Part shown: positions 23,791 to 34,838 of the stretch, in pieces | Numbering within the stretch: the stretch's first letter is position 1 | Layout of the letters: each line of letters opens with the position of its first letter | Assembly (NCBI GenBank): GCA_036435485.1 | Contig: CM071596.1 | Location: 66,885,001-66,949,000, forward strand | Reading direction: 5' to 3' | Origin: Saposhnikovia divaricata | Taxonomy: Eukaryota; Streptophyta; Magnoliopsida; Apiales; Apiaceae | DNA: 64,000 nt | Translations under genes and position numbers: made by a program | Notes under the pieces: generated by a model | The model's input: only the letters and a program-made list of their open reading frames with translations | What the model was told of the DNA's origin: nothing | Database searches by the model: none

Positions 23791-23795
23791 AGTAG

Positions 23796-24053
23796 CTAAC
23801 CTAGCACAATGTAACCAGAAGATCCTGCAATGACAGACATAGAGTTGCTCCCCTTTCCGATTGCATCAATTGCCATTGTCAACCCAAAATCTGCAACTCG
23901 AGCTCCAAAATCCTCATCCAACACTGGTGCAGCGACGCTGTATACATGTTTTAAATCATTGAATGATGGAACAGAGAAAAGATAACCACTATATCCATTC
24001 CTGTTAAGTTCCTCAACCATCATATAAGCTGCAATAACCTGAAGTATATCCAA
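23796..24053 (-). pseudogene. Receptor-like kinase catalytic fragment carried by the CACTA element
   Basis: The 85-codon minus-strand ORF ends with VLDEDFGARVADFGLTMAID followed by SMSVIAGSSGYIVLG. This is the activation segment of a plant leucine-rich-repeat receptor kinase: DFG with flanking ARVADFGL, then the AGSxGYI motif. The usual APE is replaced by VLG and a stop. The first half (VIAAYMMVEELNRNGYSGYL, then FSVPSFNDLKHVYSV) is not recognisable as kinase, so the piece looks chimeric or mis-joined. It cannot make a functional kinase. It is bounded by CACTA ends, consistent with gene-fragment capture. Confidence 0.6.
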
Positions 24054-24483
24054 GTAAATACAATAGACTTTATTAGATGGACTTTCTTAGATCGGCTTTC
24101 TCATAACAAATACACAAATTCTTGGAATCTGATAATTAATTCAAGATAAAATACCTTTGCATAGCAGTTAGGATTTGATGAGTGGTTTGCGAATTTCAGT
24201 TTGTCTCATTTGCGGTAAGCAGCAAGGACATACTGCAAAAACAAAAAATTAAGCATCAAGATACACAACATTTAGCAGTGGTAACTCGCCTGTTCATTCA
24301 AATCAAAAAGAAAAGACGAGTTTACGGCAAACAACTGGATCACATTCAAACCGAAGAAACCATTAATTGACTGAAGAATAAGTCGAATGAACAAGAAGTC
24401 GATTTGCACAAATCGATTTAAGATCTAATCGATTGAAGAAGTTAATTTGGCTCAAATAGATTGAACGGAACGGAACAACAGCA

Positions 24484-24486
<3 letters not shown>

Positions 24487-24551
<65 letters not shown>
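24487..24551. repeat. (GA)n microsatellite
   Basis: About 32 uninterrupted GA units. On the minus strand this is a CT-rich tract of the kind often seen in plant 5' leaders, upstream of the kinase-like fragment. Confidence 0.95.
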
Positions 24552-24553
<2 letters not shown>

Positions 24554-24819
24554 GGGTTAGTGAAATGAGAAAGGGATAGAAAAGAGGGGCGGCTCATCTA
24601 GGTTATTGAAAAGAGAGAGATGGAAAAGGGGGAAATGAAATGTTGATAAAGGGGGGAAATATTAACAAGGGGAAAATGAATTAGAGGAGGGAAATGAAAT
24701 ATGGATCAATTGTTTTTACTAGCCCATCAAAAAATTAATTCAAATAAATAAATTTCATATAAAATAAACTTGAAATTTTTGTAATTTCTAATTAATTTAA
24801 TTAATTAATATTAATAAAA

Positions 24820-26945
24820 AGGTCGGCTTCTACGAGATTTTAACAAAAAAATTGTAAAAGTGTTTCTTCATATATGTAACGGGACACGATCCAGATTCAC
24901 TGAATAATTTTTTTGAAAGATTTTTTCGACGATCGAACCGTACGAATGTTAATAAACACCCATTTTAGTGCTAGAAAAAAATAATCGAAAAATAAAAATC
25001 TAGGTTTTACGAGATTTTAACAAAAATGTAGTAAAAATGTTATTTCCTTTAACGGGACACGATCCAGATTCACTGAATAATTTTTTTGAATAATTTCTTT
25101 GATGATCGAACCATACGAATGTTAATAAACACCCATTTTAGTGCTGGAAAAAAATAATCGAAAAATAAAAAGGTCGGGTTGTACTAGATTTTAACAAAAA
25201 TGTAGTAAAAATGTTACTTCCTTTAACGGGACACGATACAGATTCACTGAATGATTTTTTTGAATAATTTCTTTGACGATCAAACCGTATGAATGTTAAT
25301 AAACCCTCATTTTAGTGTTGGGAAAAAATAATTAAAAAATAAAAAGGTCGGCTTGTACGAGATTTTAACAAAAAAGTTGTAAAAATGTTGCTTCATGTAA
25401 CGGGACACGATCCAGATTCACTGAATAATTTTTTTGGAAAGATTTTTTCGACGATCGAACCGTACGAATGTTAATAAACACCCATTTTAGTGCTGGAAAA
25501 AAATAATCGAAAAATAAAAAGGTCGGGTTATACGAGATTTTAACAAAAATGCAGTAAAAATGTTACTTCCTTTAACGGGACACGATACAGATTCACTAAA
25601 TAATTTTTTTGAATAATTTCTTTGACGATCAAACCGTATGAATGTTAATAAACCCTCATTTTAGTGTTGGGAAAAAATAATTAAAAAATAAAAAGGTCGG
25701 CTTGTACGAGATTTTAACAAAAAAGTTGTAAAAATGTTGCTTCATGTAACGGGACACGATCCAGATTCACTGAATAATTTTTTTCGAAAGATTTTTTCGA
25801 CGATCGAACCGTACGAATGTTAATAAACACCCATTTTAGTGCTGGAAAAAAATAATCGAAAAATAAAAAGGTCGGGTTGTACGAGATTTTAACAAAAATG
25901 TAGTAAAAATGTTACTTCCGTTAACGGGACACGATACAGATTCACTGAATGATTTTTTTGAATAATTTCTTTGACGATCAAACCGTATGAATGTTAATAA
26001 ACCCTCATTTTAGTGTTGGGAAAAAATAATTAAAAAATAAAAAGGTCGGCTTGTACGAGATTTTAACAAAAAAGTTGTAAAAATGTTGCTTCATGTAACG
26101 AGACACGATCCAGATTCACTGAATAATTTTTTTGGAAAGATTTTTTCGACGATCGAACCGTACGAATGTTAATAAACACCCATTTTAGTGCTGGAAAAAA
26201 ATAATCGAAAAATAAAAAGGTCGGGTTGTACGAGATTTTAACAAAAATGCAGTAAAAATGTTACTTCCTTTAACGGGACACGATACAGATTCACTAAATA
26301 ATTTTTTTGAATAATTTCTTTGACGATCAAACCGTATTAATGTTAATAAACCCTCATTTTAGTGTTGGGAAAAAATAATTAAAAAATAAAAAGGTCGGCT
26401 TGTACGAGATTTTAACAAAAAAACTTGTAAAAATGTTGCTTCATGTAACGGGACACGATCCAGATTCACTGAATAATTTTTTTTAAAGATTTCTTCGACG
26501 ATCGAACAGTACGAATGTTAATAAACACCCAATTTAGTGCTGGAAAAAATAATCAAAAAATAAAAAGGTCGGGTTGTACGAGATTTTAGCAAAGTATAGT
26601 AAAAGTGTTGCTTACTATAACGAGACACGATCCAGATTCACTGAATAATTTTTTTGAATGATTTATTCGATGATCGAACCGTACGAATGTTAATAAAAAC
26701 TCATTTTAGTGTTGGAAAAAAATAATCAAAAAATTAATTGGTGGGTTTGTACGATATTTTAACAAAAATGTAGTAAAAATGTTACTTCCTATAACGGGAC
26801 ACGATCCAGATTCACTGAATAAATTTTTTTGAATGATTTCTTTGACGATCAAACCGTAAGAATGTTAATAAACCCTCATTTTAGTGTTGGGAAAAAATAA
26901 TCAAAAAATAAAAAGGTCGTGTTATACGAGATTTTAACAAAATGT
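24820..26945. repeat. Tandem array of 12 monomers, about 174 bp, with alternating dimer structure
   Basis: The landmark GGGACACGAT (or GAGACACGAT) occurs at 24881, 25054, 25228, 25402, 25577, 25751, 25926, 26100, 26275, 26450, 26622 and 26796, spaced 172-175 bp. From 25228 to 26450 two variants alternate strictly: one with CTTCCTTTAACGGG and GATACAG (CGTTAAC in one copy), the other with CTTCATGTAACG and GATCCAG. This makes a dimer unit of about 349 bp. Each monomer contains CGACGATCGAACCGTACGAA or a close variant, then TAATAAAC and CATTTTAGTGYTGG. Confidence 0.92.
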
Positions 26946-27136
26946 TGTTAGAAGGAGTAGTACTTTTGAAGGATTTATATTATGAACTCATACGAGAATA
27001 AGTTTAAATATTTTAATTTTTTTGTGTATCACTAAAATCAATATATAACATCATCCGTATGGTTGGATCATCCGAAAAATATTTTAAAAAAATAGACTAC
27101 GTTCAATCGGGATGAGACAAGATCATCAATATATAA

Positions 27137-27470
27137 CCTCTAAAAAGGTTTCGTCAGGGTTAAGTGTTTCGATTTTTTAAAAATTATTTCTCGACGACCC
27201 AACCGTATGGAGATCTAGATCCATCCTTTTTAATGTTATTTCCAAAATTTCAGAAAAATAATAACTTTATTTGATTTTGTAATCTCACGGTTAACTAGTA
27301 CTTTGATTAGAACCTCTAAAAAGGGTTTCGTCAGGGTTTAGTGTTTCGATTTTTGAAAAAAATTTCTCGACGACCCAACCGTACTGAGGTCAAGATTCAT
27401 CCTTTTTAATATTATTGCCAAAATTTCAGAAAAAAATAAATTTATTTGATTTTTTCCCAATTTTTAAATA
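27137..27470. repeat. Two tandem copies, about 173 bp, related to the 174-bp array
   Basis: Two copies beginning ACCTCTAAAAAGG(G)TTTCGTCAGG at about 27137 and 27311, each with TTCTCGACGACCCAACCGTA followed by a CATCCTTTTTAAT-TATT phrase. The core resembles that of the other two arrays. Confidence 0.8.
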
Positions 27471-27639
27471 GCTTGTAAAAATAAATTAAAAATTTAAATA
27501 AAATATAGAAAAGGCCAAGTTTTGAACATAAATTTTTAACATGTAAATTTTGTAACTGTGGTACTCCATTAATTTTTTCAGAATTTATTTAAATGTTTTA
27601 GTATTTATTTTAAAATTTTGACATTTTAAAATTTAAAGT

Positions 27640-28112
27640 CAAATCTATAAATTCGACCACGGACGGTCAAATTTATAAATTCCACCGAGTAGGGTTTGTG
27701 GTCACATTTATACTTATGACCAAAGACGGTCATATTTATAAATTCTACCAACATGAATTCTTCAGTCAAATTTATAAATTCGACCACCGATAGTCAAATT
27801 TATACTTATGACCAAATAAAGTCATATTTATAAATTCGACCAACATGATTTATTTCGTCAAATTTATAAATTTGACCACTAACGGTCATATTTATAAATT
27901 CCACCACGGGCGGTCAAATTTATATTTTGGTCATATTTATATTTGTGACCAATCGCGGTCATATTTATAAATTCCACCACTATTGGTCATATTTATACCG
28001 AGCAAATTTTGTACAATGGGCGGGAAGTTTCCCTCCCTTATTTTGTGGGCCCGGAATACTAATTGTGACCGATTAAATATGACCGCCTTTAAATATGACC
28101 GCGGTCGGTCAT
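27640..28112. repeat. Right subterminal repeats of the CACTA element, part 1
   Basis: Many copies of GTCAAATTTATAAATTCGACC and GGTCATATTTATA, interrupted at 28112 by the Gypsy insertion and resuming at 49761. Confidence 0.85.
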
Positions 28113-28733
28113 TGATATGGGCTGAAAATAAGCCCTAAAGACACATTTAATGTGGCATTAATTAGGCCAAGGATGGCCCAAACGTGGGGCCCACCAGCTG
28201 GGCCCAAAACCTCAATTATAATATTAATTTCGTAATTAATATTGGGGGAAATAAACAGCTCAGTAATAAGAGTTGGATAAGGATATTATTTCCACCAGAC
28301 TTATCCACCAAGGCATCCAATTCAATATGGAAACTGATTCCTACAAGGAATAGATCTAGAACCTTCCTCAAAGACTTTTCTACCAAGTCTCTGACTCCTA
28401 CCATAATTCTAAGGCTCCTGCAGCCTATTTAAAGGGCCAGACCCCTCATCTCAGAACTAACGTTTTTGGGCAGAGCTCAATACGTCACTTACGTTTTGGC
28501 TTAATCCTCGGATAAGGACGTACAAGCCACTGCATCCTAGGTGAGCTCTCGCCGCCATAGCCTCGAGGGCACCATCACCTAGAACTACGTCCTGGCTTGA
28601 TTCTCAATAACGAGATACGTAGGCACTCTGTGAGGACCGATCAGTCTCGTAACACGGAAATAACCATTAAAGCTCGAATCTCAACCACCCTAGCATTAAT
28701 TACAAATCGTAACCTAGTTTTTATTCCACAACA
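28113..28733 (+). repeat. 5' LTR of the Gypsy element
   Basis: Starts TGATATGGGCTG, ends CCACAACA. A CTATTTAAAG box at about 28424-28433 is the likely TATA element. Ends are confirmed by the second copy and the GTCAT duplication. Confidence 0.93.
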
Positions 28734-28735
28734 TT

Positions 28736-28750
28736 TGGCGCCGTCTGTGG
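28736..28750 (+). promoter_or_regulatory. Primer-binding site of the Gypsy element
   Basis: TGGCGCCGTCTGTGG two bases after the LTR end, the form usual for plant Tat-type Gypsy elements. Confidence 0.8.
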
Positions 28751-28766
28751 GAAGACAACATCAACC

Positions 28767-31200
28767 ATGGTTCAAACACGAAGAACAACATCGACTGAGG
28801 CCATACCCCTTAGCTCTGCTCCACCTGCCATCTCTGATCCGCTCATCACCGCTGAAGAAGGACAATTACCCCCACCAACAGGGACGGTCATTCAACCTCT
28901 AACCTCTCAACCCTCAGGGACAATTCCCCATGTTGAGGGAACTTTACCTGTGACTATCCCTCAAAGCCAAGAAACTAACCCTCTTCAGATGGTGGTTTCT
29001 CCTCTTGATAGCGTTGGTCGTACGCTGCCTCCGGGGGTACAGATCCACACCACGGATCTCCCTTTGAATACCAACCCGATGTATGGGCTGCCTAATTATC
29101 CCCCTCAACACAGAGAACCTGGACCGAGCGGTCATGCCTTACAGATCCGAGATCGAGAGTACGATGATTACTCTGGTCCCTATACTGATGATTCAACGTC
29201 TGAGGATGACGACGATGATCGTGATGAAGCCCCGAGGAGGCGACATGCTAGTAAAGAACCTCGAAGGAGGTCCCAAAGAATCCATGATGGACCTCCACAA
29301 ACCGCTGAGGAAAGGATTAAGGCTCATGAAGCTGAGATCCAAAGGCTGAAGGATGATATTGCTAGAGAGCAAGCAAGGCGAAGTCTGATTCAACCTCCTC
29401 CAGTTACAGGGAGGATTCCCATTATAAATCTGGAGAGGCCCTCAAGGAGACAACGAAGGGCCGAAGCCCCAACTGAAAAATCGACAAGGGTGGAGACCCC
29501 CAAAAGTAACCCTAGGGATATGATGCCCCTTGGGGATCCTGATGATCCAACACCTCCGTTCACTGAAGAGGTAATGAATGCTCGCATCTCAAAGAAGTTT
29601 AAGATGCCAACAATCAAGACTTATGATGGAACGGGTGATCCCGCAAATCATGTAAGAACGTTTTCAAACGCACTGCTGCTGCAGCCTGCAAGTGATGCCC
29701 TGAAGTGTAGGGCGTTCCCTCAAACCCTGTCGGGCATGGCACAAAGGTGGTATAGTCGCTTGCCTACAAACTTGATTGGATCTTTTAAGGAGTTAAGCGC
29801 TGCTTTCATCAGCCAATTCATTAGTGGGAGAGTTCATGAAAAGAGCTCCGCATCCTTATGTACGTGGTACAAGGGAAGAACGAAAATTTGAGAGATTATT
29901 TCAAGCGATTGACAAAGGAGACGCTGAATATTACCGACCTGGAAAACAAGGTAGCCATAGTGGCCCTGGAACACGGAACCACTGATCCATTCTTTAAAAG
30001 ATCATTGGCAAAGCACCCCCTGAGAATATGGTCGAACTTCAACGAAGAGCTAACAAGTATATTAAAGCTGAGGACAGCATGAAAAAGGAGGTTGTAGTGG
30101 GTAATGGCAAGGGCGCCAATGACTCAAAGAAACGGAAGCAAGAACAAGAGTATGATGCTAGGGACAAGTATCCCCGGACTAGCAAGGATTCCGAGTCACC
30201 GCCAAATAAAGACTTCCGATGGCCGAAGCCACTTAGGGGTGATCCCACGAAAAGAAACAAGGATCAATACTGTAGGTACCACCATGATGTGGGTCATGAT
30301 ACAGATGATTGTAGACAGTTGAAAGACGAGATTGAGTTCTTGATCCGAAAAGGAAAGCTAAGCAGGTTCACGAAGAATGATGATCGTGGAACCCAAAGAA
30401 GGGACTATGATAGGAGAGACAATGACAGAAGAGATAACGATCGTGATCGTAACCCACAGCCCCAAGGGTCAGTTGTTAATATGATTTGGGGAGGCCCGAC
30501 AGCGGCCGGCACGACTCGAAACTCTCGAAAAGTGTATGCCAGAGAAGTAATGCACATCGTGGGAGAAGCCCCAAAACGTGCCAGGACTGAAATAGTTATT
30601 GGGTTTGATGATTCAGATCTCGAAGGGGTAAAGTTCCCCCATGACGACCCATTGGTCATAACTCTTGTGATTGGGAACTTGGAAGTGAAGCGGGTCTTGA
30701 TAGACAATGGAGCTTCTGTTGATATTTTGTTTCATGTCACATTTATAAAGATGGGGTACACCGACTCTCAGTTGACCCCAACCAACATGCCAATTTATTG
30801 ATTTAATGGAGTAGAATCCAAAGTTGAAGGGACTATTCAGTTGCCTATAACTATTGGACAGGAGCCCAAGGAGGCCATTCAGATGTTGAACTTCTTGGTA
30901 ATCAAAGCGGTTTCAACGTACAACGCTACTCTCGGAAGGACTGAACTTCATGCATTCAAGGCTGTTGCCTCAACGTATCATATGAAGATCAAGTTCCCAA
31001 CCAGGAATGGCGTTAGAGAACATAAAGGTGATCAAAAGATGGCACAAAGCTGTTATGTAGCCTCGTTTAGGCCTAATAGAGTCGGGGGGCAAGTCCTTCC
31101 AATTGAAGACATGGATGTTCGCAGAAGAAAGGAACACCAAAAAAGCCAGCAGAGGACATCACATAGAAGCCTTGGACAGCCATTGAGGCTAAGGCGTTAA
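28767..31200 (+). pseudogene. Gypsy gag and protease, multiple frameshifts
   Basis: The first ORF (28767-29891) has a Pro-rich, disordered N-terminus, an acidic/basic region (YTDDSTSEDDDDDRDEAPRR) and the start of the retrotransposon gag domain (IKTYDGTGDPANHVRTF, AFPQTLSGMAQRWYSRLP). The frame then shifts near 29858 (MYVVQGKNENLRDYFKRL) and again near 30028. The last stretch has a CCHC-like knuckle, YCRYHHDVGHDTDDC, and the aspartic protease motif LIDNGASVDILF near 30700, with a stop at about 30799. Homology resumes to 31200 (TLGRTELHAFKAVASTYHMK). The YCRYHxxxGHxTxDC phrase is typical of the Tat lineage. Confidence 0.8.
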
Positions 31201-32150
31201 CTGACTTTGTGGTTGAATGTACCATTGGCAACCAAGAAGTCGAGGGGCAGGAGGTAGTACCCCAAGCAGGAAGTGAACTTCAGAATAAGAATGATGATAC
31301 CAGAAGGAATGGTGGACGCTCTATTTTGATGGAGCATCAAAAACAAAATCAAGTGATGCAGGCCTAGTCTTGCAATGCCCCGATGGGCTCAAGTTATCCT
31401 AGTAGGACTTAGCTTCATCTAGTAGAAGCAGAAATAAGGTTCATTGAAACCATTGCAGAGCATGTTTGCTCCGAGTAGGACAATAGTACTCTATCACCCG
31501 ACGAGTGCAAGTCAAGGATGAACGAGTACCGAAAACAAAAAAAATAACGAATGGAAAACAAACAAATGCATAGGTGAAGATCCCGAAGGGTCAAAGCCAT
31601 GAAAGGCCGAGGATGTTAAGGACTAACTACTCTTCAATACTTATTAAGGACCTGGATTAAGGATCCAAGGATGAAGGCCAATAGATAACCTTAAGCAAGG
31701 ATTAAGAAGTTCAAGCAAGCTCTCGTCTCAGAAGTTTGAAAGGCAAGAAGCCAACGGGATTGCATTTATCGAAATCTATATCGAGGAATCAACCTCGAAT
31801 CCTAGGTTGAAGAACAGAAGCTGTTAGCCATGAAGGCCAAGGTTAGTTATGAAGGCCAAACTTGAGGGGGGTCATGAACCTCCTATTAAGATCCAAAGGT
31901 TGAAACTTCATGTTGACTTGAAAACCAATATGTAACTTTGAAAACCTCCTAGAGAAGGTTCAAGACCTCGTGGGGCTAACCAGAAACCCCCTGGCCTTGG
32001 ACCAGCAGCTCTGATAGATATTTCGGTGATTGAGATTGAAAACCCTTGATTTCAAACTTTGGCGACCAAGACAAACATTGAAGCCATGACGGCCAAGCGA
32101 GCTGAGAAGTTACTTATATGGGAGCATCTTTGAAAGAACCCCTGAAGGGC
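31176..32150 (+). other. Rearranged block between protease and reverse transcriptase
   Basis: Positions 31176-31270 repeat, out of place, the end of the RNase H region that properly lies at 33475-33560 (shared GACTTYGTGGTTGAATG, AACCAAGAAGTCG). 31318-31390 repeats part of the second RNase H-like region at about 47325-47395 (CTCTATTTTGATGGAGCATC). From 31400 to 32150 there are many AAGGCCAA-type phrases and no clear reading frame, until pol homology resumes near 32160. Confidence 0.65.
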
Positions 32151-32159
32151 AAGTTGATA

Positions 32160-33568
32160 GCATTCTTGTAAGAAAATAGTGATGCGTTTGCTTGGACTAC
32201 AGCTGACATGCCAGGGATTGATCCCCAACTCATAACTCACAAGTTGAATGTTGATCCTGGGCGGAAGACAATAAAGTAGAAGAAGAGAAATTTTGCTCCT
32301 GAAAGGCAGGAGGCCATTAAACAAGAACTTGACAAGATCTTAGAGGCTGGGTTTATTGAAGAAATTCAGTTTCCCAAATGGTTAGCAAACCCTGTAATGG
32401 TCAAGAAAGCGAATGGGAAGTGGAGGATGTGTATAGACTTCACTGATTTGAATGATGCATGTCCAAAGGATTGTTTTCCCCTGCCAATGATAGACATGTT
32501 GATAGACGCCACAGCTGGACATGAGAAGTTGAGCTTCATGGATGGGTTCAACGGCTACAATCAGATTAAGATGCACAAGGATGACATCCCTAAGGTATCT
32601 TTCATAACTGACTTTGGTGTTTTCTGCTATATTGTTATGGCTTTTGGTCTAAAGAATGCAGGAGCTACTTACCAACGATTGGTGAATAAGATATTCGCCC
32701 ATCTGATTGGAAAAACCATGGAGGTCTATGTTGATGACATGCTAGTCAAGAGCCTGTTCAAAGCAGACCACATTAAGCACCTCAGAGAGGCATTCGAAGT
32801 GCTGAGGCACCACAAAATGATGTTGAATCCAACCAAGTGTGCCTTTGGCGTTGGATCAGGCAAATTTTTGGGTCTAATGGTTTCAAAGAGAGGCATAGAG
32901 GCCAACCCTGACAAGATCAAGGCAATCTTAGACATGGAGCCACCACGCTCTATAAGAGATGTGCAGAAGTTGACAGGCTGGGTAGCGGCTTTAGAAAGAT
33001 TCATCTCCAAGTCTGGTGACAAATGCTTGCCTTTCTTTCAAGCATTGAAGAAGGTGAAAAATTTTGAGTGGACCCCTGAGAGCCAAGAGGCCTTTGAACA
33101 ACTGAAGAAGTACATGGTTGAAGCCCCGTTGCTGGCCAAACCTAGTCCCGGGGAGACTCTTTATCTATACCTGGCGGTATCTGAGCAAGCGTTGAGCGCC
33201 GTTCTCATTCGAGAAGAAAAGAAGGTCCAGAAACCTATCTATTATGTGAGCAAGGTGTTGCACGGGGCTGAGCTGAATTACTCTCCCATTGAGAAGTTCG
33301 CCTTGGCTTTGATAACAGCCTCGAGGAAGTTACGCCCGTACTTCCAGGCACATAAGATTGAAGTCCTGACGGACCAACAGTTGAGAAACATATTGCATAG
33401 CCCAAATGCTAGTGGAAGGATAATCAAGTGGGCGATCGAACTTGGAGAATTTGACATCACGTATAAGCCTCGAACAGCCATTAAGGCTCAGGCATTGGCT
33501 GACTTCGTGGTTGAATGCACCATTAGCAACCAAGAAGTCGGGGGGCAGGAGACAATAACAACCCCTGA
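32160..33568 (+). pseudogene. Gypsy reverse transcriptase and RNase H, first half of split pol
   Basis: Sequence before the main ORF already resembles pol (DAFAWTTADMPGIDPQLITHKLNVD) but has a stop near 32278. The ORF at 32397 carries the reverse transcriptase: MVKKANGKWRMCIDFTDLND, ACPKDCFPLPMIDMLIDATA, FMDGFNGYNQIKM, VMAFGLKNAGATYQR and the catalytic YVDDMLVKS. RNase H follows (LYLYLAVSEQALSAVLIRE, YYVSKVLHGAELNYSPIEK). Coding is cut at 33568 by the Copia B insertion, within the linker before the second RNase H-like domain. Confidence 0.88.
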
Positions 33569-34659
33569 TGAAAGGCAGAGTGTATAAACTTGTAACACTA
33601 TATCTAATGTAACTCAACTAAAGGAAAAGATACTTAACCAGAAGACAATCAAGAACAGGAAGTCACAAGAAATCAACACTAAATGAAGACAAGGTAATTG
33701 ATACAATTAAACATGCTAACTATGATCAAGCCAAGAAGAAATCATTGAGAGAAGTTCAAGTTAAAGTTGTTCATGCCTCAGTGATTTGATAAATCAAGAA
33801 TCAAGATCATAACTATCAGTATCAACAAGACCAATTGATTTCAAGTGAAGAAGAAGGAAAGCAAATATTGGAAAGCCAAGTTATTCAGTGAATATGGTAA
33901 TTTATTCAAGAAGCAGAAACACTATCAAGACTAGTCACTTATGAACCAGACCAGTGCATCAAGTGTCAGGACATTGATAGCAAGTTTATGTCAGTAATAA
34001 AGAACCATGTTCAAGAGCTTGTTGAAGAATAAAGAAGACATGAAGATATCACAAGTTCAAGATGTGCATTGAAGTTTCAAGTTGAAGACCAGAATATTTT
34101 CTAAGTACTAAATGTTCTGGATGGCTAAGTAGAAATTCTCAAGTAGAAGTTCTACTTAGGAATTTCGAGATAGCCAAGTAGAAGTTCCACTTAGGAATTT
34201 CGAGATAGCCAAGTAGAAATTCTCAAGTAGAAGTTCTACTTAGGTGCAGCTTCAACATGACACATGGCATCTTCTGATTGGCAGATTTCCAAGCTTTCAA
34301 GATAAGGCAAGAATTATGTGGACATCATTGGGCCACGTACATCTTAGTCTTTGAAGACTACAGGACATAGATTACATGTAGTATAAATAGAAGTACTTGT
34401 GTAATGTTTTAGTTAGTGAGCAATTCTAGAGAAAAACACAAGAGAAAAAAGAGAGAGTGCATTCACAGAGCTTAGTATCATTCACTTCTCTCTCAACTTC
34501 TGTTATACTTTGTAATGAATGTTGTAGCAACCCTTTCAAGTTATATATAAAGAAATATATTCCTTGAATCTGTGTGTTCATTTATTGCATCGTTTTTATT
34601 GCTTCTCATATTCGAAAAGTTGTATTCACCCCCCCTCTACAACACATTTGGACCTAACA
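33569..34659 (+). repeat. 5' LTR of Copia B
   Basis: Starts TGAAAGGCAGAG and ends GGACCTAACA. A TATAAATAG box lies at about 34382-34390. A symmetrical cluster of AAGTAGAA / TTCTACTT and AATTTCGAGATAG motifs lies at 34121-34245. Confidence 0.95.
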
Positions 34660-34674
34660 ATTGGTATCAGAGCT
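34660..34674 (+). promoter_or_regulatory. Primer-binding site of Copia B
   Basis: ATTGGTATCAGAGCT directly after the LTR, matching initiator-tRNA-Met priming, the same type as in Copia A. Confidence 0.85.
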
Positions 34675-34838
34675 ATATGTTTAACATACAAAACATAGAT
34701 CCTTGTGTTGAGTAGAAGAATCGTGAGTTTTCATTTTTCAGATCTACTTTTCATTTTCTCGAAAAGTGTGTTTTAATTCGTTGGTAGTGAAAACTCATCT
34801 GAAAAATTATTTAAATACTCCAGGTGTGATTATTTAGC

